A stretch of DNA of 64,000 nt from Streptomyces spiroverticillatus (lineage in GTDB: Bacteria > Actinomycetota > Actinomycetes > Streptomycetales > Streptomycetaceae). A program made the translations under genes and the position numbers. How positions within the stretch are numbered: position 1 is the first letter of the stretch; each line of letters starts with the position of its first letter. Positions 16,135 through 24,355 of this stretch are shown here, piece after piece. The notes beneath the pieces are model-generated. The model searched no databases. It was not told the DNA's origin and worked only from the letters and a program-made list of their open reading frames with translations. Where the stretch lies: the NCBI GenBank assembly GCA_014650415.1, contig BMUX01000018.1, positions 124,001 to 188,000 of the forward strand, read 5' to 3'.

Positions 16135-17355
16135 CTACAGGTACTTCTTCAGCTCCCGCCGCGCCAGCGACCTCTGGTGCACCTCGTCCGGCCCGTCCGC
16201 CAGCCGCAGCGTCCGCGCCCCCGCCCACAGCTCCGCCAGCGGGAAGTCCTGGCTGACGCCCCCGGCCCCGTGCAGCTGCACCGCGTCGTCGATGATCTGC
16301 AGCACCGCACGCGGCGTCGCGATCTTGATCGCCTGGATCTCGGTGTGCGCACCCCGGTTGCCGACCGTGTCCATCAGCCAGGCCGTCTTCAGCACCAGCA
16401 GCCGCAGCTGCTCCACGGTCACCCGCGCGTCCGCGATCCAGTTCTGCACGACACCCTGCTGGGCCAGCGACTTCCCGAAGGCGTTGCGCGCCACCGCCCG
16501 CCGGCACATCAGCTCGATCGCCCGCTCGGCCATGCCGATCAGCCGCATGCAGTGGTGGATGCGCCCCGGCCCCAGCCGCGCCTGCGCGATGGCGAAGCCG
16601 CCGCCCTCCTCGCCGACCAGGTTCGCGGCGGGCACCCGTACGCCGTCGAAGACGACCTCCGCGTGACCCCCGTGGTAGTGGTCCTCGTACCCGTAGACCT
16701 GCATCGCCCGGCGGATCTCTACGCCCGGGGTGTCGCGCGGCACCAGGATCATCGACTGCTGGCGGCGCACGTCGGAGCCGTCCGGGTCGGTCTTGCCCAT
16801 CACGATGAAGATCTTGCAGTCGGGGTTCATCGCCCCGGAGATGTACCACTTGCGGCCCGTGACGACGTACTCGGCCCCGTCGGCGGACCGCTCGATCCGG
16901 GTCTCGATGTTCGTCGCGTCCGAGGAGGCCACCTCGGGCTCCGTCATCGCGAACGCCGAGCGGATCTCCCCGGCCAGCAAGGGCTCCAGCCACTGCTTCT
17001 TCTGCTGCTCGGAGGCGAACTGGGCCAGCAGCTCCATGTTGCCGGTGTCCGGGGCCGCACAGTTCAGCGCGGTCGGGGCCAACTGCGGGGAGCGGCCGGT
17101 GAGTTCGGCGAGGGGCGCGTACTGGAGATTGGTCAGCCCCGCGCCGTACTCCGCATCCGGCAGGAACAGATTCCAGAGCCCCTGCCTTCGCGCCTCCGCC
17201 TTCAGCTCCTCCACCACCGCCGGGGTGTCCCACGGCGAGTCGAGCAGCGCGCGCTGCTCGTGCGCCACCGCCTCCGCCGGGTAGACGTGCTCGTCCATGA
17301 AGGCCAGCAGCTTGCCGCGCAGCTCTTCGGTGCGTGCGTCGTACGCGAAGTCCAT
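16135..17355 (-). CDS. Acyl-CoA dehydrogenase of the ACAD10/11-like type
   Basis: The 406-residue flavoprotein contains the FAD/substrate motifs AFAMTEPEVASSDAT (about residue 140), TGRKWYISGAMNP, RNAFGKSLAQQ, and LHGAGGVSQD with the C-terminal DGPDEVHQRSLAR. This last form replaces the YEGT of ordinary acyl-CoA dehydrogenases and is typical of the ACAD10/ACAD11-like subfamily. It starts 6 nt after the kinase-like gene, mirroring the kinase-dehydrogenase fusion of human ACAD10/11 and the separate LvaA/LvaC of Pseudomonas. There they convert 4-hydroxyacyl-CoA through a 4-phosphoacyl-CoA to an enoyl-CoA. That role is inferred. Confidence 0.87.
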   Translation of the reverse strand: MDFAYDARTEELRGKLLAFMDEHVYPAEAVAHEQRALLDSPWDTPAVVEELKAEARRQGLWNLFLPDAEYGAGLTNLQYAPLAELTGRSPQLAPTALNCAAPDTGNMELLAQFASEQQKKQWLEPLLAGEIRSAFAMTEPEVASSDATNIETRIERSADGAEYVVTGRKWYISGAMNPDCKIFIVMGKTDPDGSDVRRQQSMILVPRDTPGVEIRRAMQVYGYEDHYHGGHAEVVFDGVRVPAANLVGEEGGGFAIAQARLGPGRIHHCMRLIGMAERAIELMCRRAVARNAFGKSLAQQGVVQNWIADARVTVEQLRLLVLKTAWLMDTVGNRGAHTEIQAIKIATPRAVLQIIDDAVQLHGAGGVSQDFPLAELWAGARTLRLADGPDEVHQRSLARRELKKYL

Positions 17356-17361
17356 GGGAAA

Positions 17362-18393
17362 TCAGCCCTTCTGAAGGGTCGTCAGGCCGTGCTGGATGAA
17401 GACCGGGACGAGCTCGCCGATCCGGTCGAAACCGGCACCGACCGTCTGCCCGAGCGTGTAGCGGTAGTGGATGCCCTCGAGGATGACCGCGAGCTTGAAC
17501 CAGGCGAACGCCGTGTACCAGTGCACCGCCGACACGTCCCGCCCGGAGCGGGCCGCGTACCGCGCGACGATCTCGTCGGTCGTCGGGTGACCGGGCGCCG
17601 AAGCGGTCGTGGAAATGGGGGAGTCGGGCAGCTCCAGCTCCGTCCCGTACATCACCAGCAGGCCGAGGTCCGTCAGCGGGTCGCCCAGCGTCGACATCTC
17701 CCAGTCCAGGATCGCCCGGATCTCGTCGTCCGGACCGCCGATCAGTACGTTGTCGAGGCGGTAGTCGCCGTGTACGACGGTGGGCGCGGGGGAGTCGGGC
17801 AGCTCGCGGCCGAGCGCGGCGTGCAGTTCGTCGATACCGGGCAGGTCACGGTTGCGGGAGGCGTCCAACTGCTGTCCCCAGCGCCGCAGTTGACGGTCCA
17901 GGAATCCCTCGGGGCGGCCGAAGTCGCCGAGCCCGACCTCCTCGGGGTCCACCGCGTGCAGCTCCACCAGGGTGTCCACCAGGCCGAGCACGGCGGCGTG
18001 CGTGCGCTCCGGGCCCAGCGGGGCCAGTTCCTGGGATGTCCGGTACGGAGTCCCCTCCACGAACTCCATCACGTAGAACGGCGCGCCCAGCACCTCCTCG
18101 TCCTCGCACAGCAGCACCGGGGCCGGTACCGGGACGCGCGTCGGATGCAGACCGCTGATCACCCGGAACTCGCGCTTCATGTCGTGCGCGGTCGCCAGGA
18201 CATGGCCGAGCGGCGGCCTGCGCACGACCCAGCGGGTGCGGCCGTCCGTGACGTCGTACGTCAGGTTGGAGCGTCCGCCCTCGATCAGGCGGGCGGTGAG
18301 CGGGCCGCCGACCAGGCCCGGCCGCTCCTGGTCCAGGTGCTCGCGCAGCCGTGCCGGGTCGAGGCCCGGGGGTGGCGGGGGAGCGGTGCTCAT
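17362..18393 (-). CDS. Aminoglycoside-phosphotransferase-like kinase (ACAD10/11 kinase-domain type)
   Basis: The 343-residue kinase-fold protein has the Brenner motif VVHGDYRLDNVL with catalytic Asp210 and Asn215, and the metal-binding ILDWEMSTLGDPLTDLG with Asp230. An N-lobe precedes it (LIEGGRSNLTYDV, VVRRPP). Antibiotic resistance is unlikely: this subfamily (LvaA, ACAD10/11 N-terminus) phosphorylates the 4-hydroxyl of acyl-CoAs. It leads a two-gene operon with the acyl-CoA dehydrogenase. GGAGG eight nt upstream supports ATG 18393. A palindromic operator candidate lies 42 nt further upstream. Confidence 0.87.
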   Translation of the reverse strand: MSTAPPPPPGLDPARLREHLDQERPGLVGGPLTARLIEGGRSNLTYDVTDGRTRWVVRRPPLGHVLATAHDMKREFRVISGLHPTRVPVPAPVLLCEDEEVLGAPFYVMEFVEGTPYRTSQELAPLGPERTHAAVLGLVDTLVELHAVDPEEVGLGDFGRPEGFLDRQLRRWGQQLDASRNRDLPGIDELHAALGRELPDSPAPTVVHGDYRLDNVLIGGPDDEIRAILDWEMSTLGDPLTDLGLLVMYGTELELPDSPISTTASAPGHPTTDEIVARYAARSGRDVSAVHWYTAFAWFKLAVILEGIHYRYTLGQTVGAGFDRIGELVPVFIQHGLTTLQKG

Positions 18394-18434
18394 GGGGATG
18401 CCTCCAGGACTTGTGGGCAACGGCTCTGCCCATG

Positions 18435-18452
18435 ATGCCGACCAGTCGGTAT
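18435..18452. promoter_or_regulatory. Palindromic TetR operator candidate before the kinase gene
   Basis: ATGCCGACCAGTCGGTAT is an inverted repeat with seven of eight arm positions matched (ATGCCGAC/GTCGGTAT) around CA. Its complement shares ATACCGACTGGT with the site at 12151. It starts 42 nt upstream of the kinase-like start on the minus strand. Confidence 0.65.
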
Positions 18453-18484
18453 GTCGTCTAGTCCTGTGCGAGGTGGGTGGTTGC

Positions 18485-18613
18485 TGTTCCTTCCGGGGGC
18501 GCTGCCCCCGAACCCCCGGGTTTCGCCCCGGCCCCGCCCCTTCACCTAAAGCGCTCGCCGCGCGGCTTGTTGTTTGGTTGCTCGCGCAGTTCCCCGCGCC
18601 CCTGACGGGGCGC
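18485..18613. repeat. Streptomyces-type intergenic repeat with GC-rich hairpins
   Basis: This gap holds GGGGGCGCTGCCCCCG-type and CCCGGGTTTCGCCCCGG-type hairpins and the segment GGTTGCTCGCGCAGTTCCCC ending in the hairpin GCGCCCC-TGAC-GGGGCGC at 18596-18613. I recall this last block as occurring many times in Streptomyces intergenic regions. It directly follows the DUF202 operon on the minus strand and is a likely terminator for it. Confidence 0.6.
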
Positions 18614-18617
18614 CCCT

Positions 18618-18974
18618 TTACCAGACGACCGCCACCCCGAACCCCGCCAGCGCCACCCCGCACCCCACCGCCAGCCACGCCCGGCGTGGCGACAGCGCCA
18701 AGGGGCGGGCCCGGTCCAACTCCCGCAGCCGCCCGTGCGCCACCACCAGGAAGCCGACCCAGACCAGCGCCCCCAGCGCCGCCCCGAGCAGCCCCACCCC
18801 CGTCACCCCGTCGTGCACTGCCTGCTTCACGGCCAGCACCGCCACCACCGTCGCCGACAGCGTCGTCCGCCGCCACGCCAACCGCGTCCGCTCCGGCTGG
18901 AGCCCCGGATCCCGGGCGGGCTCCACGGCGGGCCCGCCCACCTGGCCACTCACCCCGCCCACCTGACCACTCAC
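18618..18974 (-). CDS. Small DUF202 membrane protein (second of a pair)
   Basis: The 118-residue protein has DUF202 character: a basic amphipathic entry (LQPERTRLAWRRTTLSATVVAVLAV) followed by three hydrophobic helices and no signal peptide. GTG at 18974 overlaps the preceding gene's TGA as GTGA, favouring coupled translation; a second GTG lies at 18953. The two GTGs belong to a 21-bp duplication (GTGAGTGGYCAGGTGGGCGGG), giving VSGQVGG twice. Function is unknown. It is the last gene of a Nudix-DUF202-DUF202 operon. Confidence 0.75.
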   Translation of the reverse strand: MSGQVGGVSGQVGGPAVEPARDPGLQPERTRLAWRRTTLSATVVAVLAVKQAVHDGVTGVGLLGAALGALVWVGFLVVAHGRLRELDRARPLALSPRRAWLAVGCGVALAGFGVAVVW

Positions 18975-19363
18975 CCCGCCCACCCGAACACCACGACCAC
19001 CACCATCGCCACCGCGACCACCCCCACCACCAGGCTCAGCACCGTCGGGAAGCGCGTCACCGGCAGGTCCTCTCCCCGCCGCATCGCCCGCTCGCACCGC
19101 ACCCAGTGGTTCACCGCCCGCAGCGCGCACATCGCCCCCAGCGCGAGCAGCGCGAGCGCCATCGAGACCCGCACTCCCCACCGCAGCTCCGGCAGGAACT
19201 GGTCCACCGCGAACCCGCCCCCGACCAGCGCCAGCGCCGTCCGCACCCAGGCCAGGAAGGTCCGCTCATTGGCCAGCGAGAACCGGTAGTCCGGCGTCTC
19301 GCCCTCCTCCTGCACCCTCTTGGGCGCCACCCACAGCCGCAGCCCCTCCCGCAGCCCGCTCAT
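18971..19363 (-). CDS. DUF202/YidH-family membrane protein (first of a pair)
   Basis: The 130-residue protein begins MSGLREGLRLWVAPKRV and carries the YidH/DUF202 motif RFSLANERTFLAWVRTALALVGGG, then two more membrane helices. YidH-type proteins are small inner-membrane proteins without assigned activity. ATG at 19363 overlaps the Nudix stop codon (ATGA), and its own stop overlaps the next start, so all three genes are translationally coupled. Confidence 0.83.
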   Translation of the reverse strand: MSGLREGLRLWVAPKRVQEEGETPDYRFSLANERTFLAWVRTALALVGGGFAVDQFLPELRWGVRVSMALALLALGAMCALRAVNHWVRCERAMRRGEDLPVTRFPTVLSLVVGVVAVAMVVVVVFGWAG

Positions 19364-19875
19364 CGGCGCGCCAGCAGTTCGTACGCGGCCAGCCCGTCCG
19401 GCACCCACTCCCAGGCGTCCGGTCCGCCGCCGGCCCGCCGCGCCAGCTCCTCCTCTGTCAGGAAGGTGTGCCAGGCGACCTCCTCCACCTGCGGGTCCAC
19501 CGGCACCTCGCACCGCACCTCGTACACGGCGCTCCACCAGCTCTGCCCGTCCGCGCCCTCGTAGAGGAACTTGGTCAGGAACTCCGGCTGCGGCAGCCCG
19601 GAAACCCCCAGCTCCTCCTGCGCCTCGCGCAGCGCCGCCGCGTCGTAGGACTCGCCCGCGCCGACCACACCGCCCACGAACATGTCGTACAGCGACGGAT
19701 ACACCAGCTTCGTCGGTGTCCTGCGGTGCACGAAGATCCGGCCCTCGGCGTCCCGCACTCGGATGAAGGTGCAGCGATGGCGAAGGCCCCGCGCGTACAC
19801 CTCACCGCGCGGGGCCTGCCCGACGACGTCGTCGTGCTCGTCGACGACGTCCAAGATTTCTTCACTGGGGTTCAT
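19360..19875 (-). CDS. Nudix hydrolase, IPP-isomerase-like/YfcD group
   Basis: This is a protein of about 171 residues. It starts MNPSEEILDVVDEHDDVVGQAPRGEVY and has an RHRCTFIRV strand as in the isopentenyl-diphosphate isomerase/YfcD branch. The Nudix box is GGVVGAGESYDAAALREAQEELGV. Relatives hydrolyse nucleoside diphosphate-linked metabolites; this branch often lacks known substrates. ATG at 19875 is used; an in-frame ATG at 19884 would add MGP. It leads the coupled operon with two DUF202 membrane proteins, an odd pairing that suggests a membrane-linked role. Confidence 0.83.
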   Translation of the reverse strand: MNPSEEILDVVDEHDDVVGQAPRGEVYARGLRHRCTFIRVRDAEGRIFVHRRTPTKLVYPSLYDMFVGGVVGAGESYDAAALREAQEELGVSGLPQPEFLTKFLYEGADGQSWWSAVYEVRCEVPVDPQVEEVAWHTFLTEEELARRAGGGPDAWEWVPDGLAAYELLARR

Positions 19876-19902
19876 GGGCCCCATCCAACAACAACCAGTG
19901 GA

Positions 19903-20673
19903 TCACTGACCCATGACGTACTTCACGGTCGGGCCGGTCGTCCAGCCGCCGTCCACCGCCAGCTCCGCGCCCGTGACGTACGACGCCGAGTCCGACAGCA
20001 GGAAGACGACCGCGCCCGCGATCTCGTCCGCCTCGCCGACCCGGCCCATCGGCGTGTTCGGGTAGTTGCCGTCGCCCTGCTGGATGCCGACGGCGGCCGT
20101 CATCGGGGTGTACGTCATGCCCGGGTGCACCGAGTTCACGCGGATCTTCTGGGTGCCCAGCTCGACCGCGCCGATCTTCGTCAGACCGCGCACGCCCCAC
20201 TTGGACGCGCCGTAACCGGCGGTCAGCGCCAGGCCCATCAGGCCGGCCGCCGAGGAGATGTTGACGATCGAGCCGCCGCCGTTCTCCCGCATCGCCGGGA
20301 TGACGGCCTTCATGCCGATGAAGACACCGGTCAGGTTGATGTCGAGGACCTTGCGGAAGTGCTCGACCGACTCGTCCGCGAGGAACTGGCCGGTGGATAT
20401 GCCCGCGTTGTTCACCAGGCCGTCGATGGAGCCGAACTCCGCGACCGCGTACGCCGCGACGCGCGCCCAGTCCTCCTCCGAGGTCACGTCGTGGTGCTGG
20501 AACCGGGCCCGCTCGCCCAGCTCCGCCGCCGTGGCCTTGCCGTCTTCGTCGAGCACGTCGGTGATCACGACGTTCGCGCCGGCGGCGACCGCCTGCTTGG
20601 CGGCCTCCGCGCCCAGACCCCGGGCGCCGCCGGTGATGATGACGGTCTTGCCGGTGAGGTCGTTGTTGCTCAT
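19903..20673 (-). CDS. Short-chain dehydrogenase, FabG3/hydroxysteroid dehydrogenase-like
   Basis: The 256-residue SDR has the cofactor loop TGGARGLGAE, NNAGIS, a catalytic Ser in NISSAAGL, and YGASK. NSVHPGMTYTPMT after the active site resembles the 3-alpha/20-beta-hydroxysteroid dehydrogenase group. The steroid link is by family only; the true substrate is unknown. ATG at 20673 follows an AGAGAAG ribosome site. It is directly downstream of a TetR gene on the same strand (29 nt), so the pair is probably one operon. Confidence 0.85.
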   Translation of the reverse strand: MSNNDLTGKTVIITGGARGLGAEAAKQAVAAGANVVITDVLDEDGKATAAELGERARFQHHDVTSEEDWARVAAYAVAEFGSIDGLVNNAGISTGQFLADESVEHFRKVLDINLTGVFIGMKAVIPAMRENGGGSIVNISSAAGLMGLALTAGYGASKWGVRGLTKIGAVELGTQKIRVNSVHPGMTYTPMTAAVGIQQGDGNYPNTPMGRVGEADEIAGAVVFLLSDSASYVTGAELAVDGGWTTGPTVKYVMGQ

Positions 20674-20702
20674 GGTGCGTTCTTCTCTCACGAGTGTGGG
20701 GT

Positions 20703-21347
20703 TCAAGAGTGTTCTGGTACGTGGGTGTGGGGCGCCCCGAGCAGGGCCGCGGTCGTCTCCACGAGGTCGGCGAGGAATACGTTCGCCGAGGTCAGCGGAG
20801 TCTCCCCGGCCAGCAACTGCCGTGCCCGGTCCGCGAGGGCGGCACCGACCAGCGTGAGCGCCAGGTCCAGGCGCTCCAGCCGCAGCGGTTCGGGCAGCCC
20901 GTCGCGCACGAGCGCGGCCTCGATGTGCTCGATCAGCCGCCAGTACGCGGTGCCCGCCAGCGTCGGGTGCGGGGTCCGCGACCGTACGCCGCTCTCATGA
21001 CTGAGCTGCGCCGAAATGCGCAGACAGCGCAGCCCTCGTGCGTCGGTCAGCTCGGTGGCCTCCGCCGCGACGAGGGCCGTGACCAGCTCCCGTACGGAAG
21101 CGGCTTCGGGCACCTGGGTCAGCAGCGGCGCGAGCACCTGCTCGGTGCGTGCCTGGCGTCCCGCCATGACGGCGTCGAGGAGCCCGGTCCGCGAGCCGAA
21201 GTGGTACTGGACGGCCGACGGATTCGCCTGTCCGGCCAGCTTCACCACGTCCCGCAACTGTGCGCCGTCGACGCCCTGCGCGGCGAAGATCTCCTCGGCC
21301 GCACGGATCAGCTTCTCCCGGGTCTCGGGTCCTGACGTCCTTGCCAT
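20703..21347 (-). CDS. TetR-family transcriptional regulator
   Basis: The 214-residue protein begins MARTSGPETREKLIRAAEEIFAAQG and has a TetR helix-turn-helix in which QANPSAVQYHFGSRTGLLDAV is the recognition end. The C-terminal half is helical, with a DLVETTAALL tail. ATG 21347 is preferred over 21383 because the longer form would start inside an AT-rich palindrome that looks like the operator. The gene precedes and probably controls the SDR gene. It may be translated from a leaderless or very short leader. Confidence 0.85.
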   Translation of the reverse strand: MARTSGPETREKLIRAAEEIFAAQGVDGAQLRDVVKLAGQANPSAVQYHFGSRTGLLDAVMAGRQARTEQVLAPLLTQVPEAASVRELVTALVAAEATELTDARGLRCLRISAQLSHESGVRSRTPHPTLAGTAYWRLIEHIEAALVRDGLPEPLRLERLDLALTLVGAALADRARQLLAGETPLTSANVFLADLVETTAALLGAPHTHVPEHS

Positions 21348-21357
21348 GCGACCACTG

Positions 21358-21375
21358 TAATACTGGCCATTATTA
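21358..21375. promoter_or_regulatory. AT-rich palindrome/promoter before the TetR-SDR operon
   Basis: TAATACTGGCCATTATTA, unusually AT-rich for this genome, lies 11 nt before the TetR ATG. On the minus strand it reads TAATAATGGCCAGTATTA, with TAAT/ATTA ends around the GGCC palindrome and a possible -10 (TATTAC). It is a likely promoter overlapped by an autoregulatory site. Confidence 0.55.
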
Positions 21376-21456
21376 GAAGGCAATGCGGGACATTAAAGGA
21401 TCAATGTTCGGCATTGGCGAGGACGGAACGCGCAGGCCAGCAGGCCAGAAGCCCGC

Positions 21457-22359
21457 TCAGCGACCTGCCGGCACCTTCTCGGCCGCCACCGGCACCGCCT
21501 TCGCCGCCCCGCCCGGCATCGCCGGATGACGGCTCAGCAGCACGATGCCCGCCACGATCGCCACCAGCCCCGCCGCCTCCCCGGCCAGTGCCTCCGGCGT
21601 CGTGCGGAGCTGGTCGCCCAGGAAGCCGATCCCGCACGCCACCCCGGAGAGCGGCTGCGCCGCCGTCAGCGCGGGCAGCGAACCGCGCAGCGTGCCCGTC
21701 TCGAACGCGCTCTGCACCAGCACCAGCCCGACCACCCCGAGCGCCACCACCGCGTACACCTGCCAACCGCCCAGCAGCGCGTCCCAGCCGCCCTCCTCGA
21801 AGCGTTGCCCGGTCGCCCGGGTCAGCGCGTCCTGCAACCCGTACAACAGCCCCGCCGCGAGTGCGAGGAGCGCCGGGCCCGAGCCCATCCGGGACCGCTT
21901 GGCGTGCGCGGTCAGCAGCAGGGCGAGGCCCACGACGACGCCGACGACCAGCCAGTGCCGCAGCGGATCGACCTCGGCCCGCCCGCCGTGCGGCCGCCCC
22001 GCCACCAGGAACGCCGCCACCCCGCCCGCCAGCAGCCACAGCCCGGCCCAGCCCCGGCGGCCGAGCCTGCGCCCGGTGAGCCGCCGCGAGAGCGCCATCG
22101 CGAACAGGAGGTTCGTCGCGAGCAGCGGCTCGACCACCGACACCTCGCCGTACGACAGGGCCAGTGCGCCCAGCACCATGCCCGCCACCATGCAGCCGAT
22201 CCCGGCCAGCCAGCGCGGCACCCGCACCAGGTCGAGCAGCAGCCGCAGCGACAGGAAGTCACCGAGCGGCGCCTGTCGGGCGGCATCCTGCTGGAGGACA
22301 AAACCGAAGCCGATGCAGCACGCGGCGCTCAAAGCCAGTACAAGAACGGTCAGCGACAC
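21457..22359 (-). CDS. DMT-superfamily membrane transporter
   Basis: This 300-residue protein has eight to ten hydrophobic helices and the two-fold layout of drug/metabolite transporters (LSYGEVSVVEPLLATNLLFAMALSR in the first half, LTAAQPLSGVACGIGFLGD in the second). The GTG start at 22359 has TGAGG upstream, inside the small palindrome CCTCAAGTGAGG. The substrate is unknown. It is transcribed away from the flavin dehydrogenase gene at 22536. Confidence 0.78.
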   Translation of the reverse strand: MSLTVLVLALSAACCIGFGFVLQQDAARQAPLGDFLSLRLLLDLVRVPRWLAGIGCMVAGMVLGALALSYGEVSVVEPLLATNLLFAMALSRRLTGRRLGRRGWAGLWLLAGGVAAFLVAGRPHGGRAEVDPLRHWLVVGVVVGLALLLTAHAKRSRMGSGPALLALAAGLLYGLQDALTRATGQRFEEGGWDALLGGWQVYAVVALGVVGLVLVQSAFETGTLRGSLPALTAAQPLSGVACGIGFLGDQLRTTPEALAGEAAGLVAIVAGIVLLSRHPAMPGGAAKAVPVAAEKVPAGR

Positions 22360-22535
22360 CGTGAAACCTCAAGTGAGGGGGGAATCAGGGGACTTGGCCG
22401 ACCATAGCGGCACAGGGGCTGTGATCGCTGCGGCGGCGAGGAGAGGCGTCTTCCGTTCCGGGTACCCCAGCGGGACCCCCGAAAGCGCGCTCGCGAACGG
22501 TTGACTAGTTACTCCCGCGTACCGAAGATCGGGCC

Positions 22536-24293
22536 ATGGATGCCAAGGGGAACGACGCCACCGGCCACGACGTCACGGCCGCCTCCGGTGACACGAGTCG
22601 CCCGGACGACACGGGGCGCTCCGGCGACACGGGCCGCACCGGTTACGACGCGGACGTCATCGTCATCGGCGCGGGCCTCGCCGGTCTCGTCGCCACCGCC
22701 GAGCTGGTGGACGCCGGCCGCAAGGTGATCCTCCTGGACCAGGAGCCCGAGCAGTCGATCGGCGGCCAGGCGCACTGGTCCTTCGGCGGCCTCTTCCTCG
22801 TCGACTCGCCCGAACAGCGCCGGATGCGCGTCAAGGACAGCCGCGACCTCGCCCTCCAGGACTGGCTCGGCACCGCGGGCTTCGACCGCGACGAGGACGC
22901 CTGGCCGCGCAAGTGGGCCGAGGCGTACGTCGACTTCGCGGCGGGGGAGAAGCGCTCCTGGCTGCACCAGCAGGGCGTCCGCTTCTTCCCCGTCGTCGGC
23001 TGGGCGGAGCGCGGCGGCTACGACGCGAACGGCCACGGCAACTCCGTACCCCGCTTCCACATCACCTGGGGCACCGGTCCCGGCCTCGTCGCCCCCTTCG
23101 AGCGCAAGGTCCGCGAAGGAGTCGCCCGGGGCCTGGTCACCTTCCGCTTCCGGCACCGGGTCACCGGCCTGGAGCGCACCCAGGGAGTGGTCGACACCGT
23201 CACCGGCGAGATCCTGGAGGCGTCCTCCGCCGAGCGAGGCACGGCCAGCTCGCGCACCGCCACCGGAGAGTTCTCGCTGCGCGCGCAGGCGGTGATCGTC
23301 ACCACCGGCGGCATCGGCGGCAACCACGACCTGGTCCGCGCCCAGTGGCCCGAACGCCTCGGCACTCCGCCCGCGCACATGCTCTCCGGCGTCCCCGCGC
23401 ACGTCGACGGCCTGATGCTCGGCATCGCCGAGGCGGCCGGCGCCAGCCACATCAACCGCGACCGCATGTGGCACTACACCGAGGGCATCCAGAACTGGAA
23501 CCCCATCTGGTCCAAGCACGGCATCCGCATCCTGCCCGGCCCCTCCTCGCTGTGGCTCGACGCGCGGGGCAAGCGGCTGCCCGTCCCCCTCTTCCCGGGC
23601 TTCGACACGCTCGGCACGCTCGACCACATCATGAAGACCGGCTTCGACTACACGTGGTTCGTCCTCGACCAGCAGATCATCGGCAAGGAGTTCGCCCTCT
23701 CCGGCTCCGAGCAGAACCCCGACCTGACGGGCAAGTCCGTACGCGGCGTCATCGACCGGGCGAGGGCCGCCGTGCCCGCCCCTGTGAAGGCGTTCATGGA
23801 CCACGGCGCCGACTTCGTCGTCGAGAAGGACCTCACCTCCCTGGTGCGCGGCATGAACGCCCTCACCAAGGAACCCCTCATCGACGAGGCCGACCTGCGC
23901 CGCCAACTCGTCGCCCGCGACCGGGAGATGGCCAACCCCTTCACCAAGGACCTCCAGGTCACGGCGATCCACGGGGCGCGCAAGTACCTCGGCGACAAGC
24001 TCATCCGCACCGCCACCCCGCACCGTATCCTCGACCCCAAGGCCGGGCCGCTGATCGCCGTACGGCTGCACATCCTCACCCGCAAGTCGCTGGGCGGCCT
24101 GGAGACCGACCTCTCCTCCCGCGTGCTGACCCCGGACGGCACCCCGCTGCCGGGTGTGTACGCGGCGGGCGAGGCGGCGGGCTTTGGCGGCGGCGGCGTC
24201 CACGGCTACCGCTCCCTGGAGGGCACCTTCCTCGGCGGCTGCATCTTCTCCGGCCGGGCGGCGGGGCGCGCGGCCGCGCGCGACGTGGTGTAG
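22536..24293 (+). CDS. FAD-dependent dehydrogenase of the 3-ketosteroid dehydrogenase/fumarate reductase flavoprotein family
   Basis: This 585-residue protein has a low-complexity Asp/Gly/Thr N-terminus of about 37 residues. A dinucleotide motif follows (DVIVIGAGLAGLVATAELVDAG) with the conserved GGQAHWSFGGLF and the C-terminal GEAAGFGGGGVHGYRSLEGTFLGGCIFSGR. This end matches the FAD_binding_2 group of KstD-like and flavocytochrome-like dehydrogenases. No signal peptide is present. The electron donor cannot be specified. It is monocistronic, divergent from the DMT transporter. Confidence 0.82.
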   Translation: MDAKGNDATGHDVTAASGDTSRPDDTGRSGDTGRTGYDADVIVIGAGLAGLVATAELVDAGRKVILLDQEPEQSIGGQAHWSFGGLFLVDSPEQRRMRVKDSRDLALQDWLGTAGFDRDEDAWPRKWAEAYVDFAAGEKRSWLHQQGVRFFPVVGWAERGGYDANGHGNSVPRFHITWGTGPGLVAPFERKVREGVARGLVTFRFRHRVTGLERTQGVVDTVTGEILEASSAERGTASSRTATGEFSLRAQAVIVTTGGIGGNHDLVRAQWPERLGTPPAHMLSGVPAHVDGLMLGIAEAAGASHINRDRMWHYTEGIQNWNPIWSKHGIRILPGPSSLWLDARGKRLPVPLFPGFDTLGTLDHIMKTGFDYTWFVLDQQIIGKEFALSGSEQNPDLTGKSVRGVIDRARAAVPAPVKAFMDHGADFVVEKDLTSLVRGMNALTKEPLIDEADLRRQLVARDREMANPFTKDLQVTAIHGARKYLGDKLIRTATPHRILDPKAGPLIAVRLHILTRKSLGGLETDLSSRVLTPDGTPLPGVYAAGEAAGFGGGGVHGYRSLEGTFLGGCIFSGRAAGRAAARDVV

Positions 24294-24355
24294 CGCCGAA
24301 GTGGGGTGACGCCTATCGGTGCCGAGGAAGGGTGGCGCCTACCGGAACCAGGGCG

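Noticed and set aside
17362..18393. Aminoglycoside resistance gene
   Set aside because: The APH motif is present, but the gene is in an operon with an ACAD10/11-type dehydrogenase and matches the acyl-CoA kinase subfamily, not resistance enzymes.
22367..22378. SoxR box (CCTCAAGTGAGG) before the DMT transporter
   Set aside because: It is a 12-bp partial palindrome, much shorter than the known SoxR site, and half of it is the ribosome site of the transporter gene.
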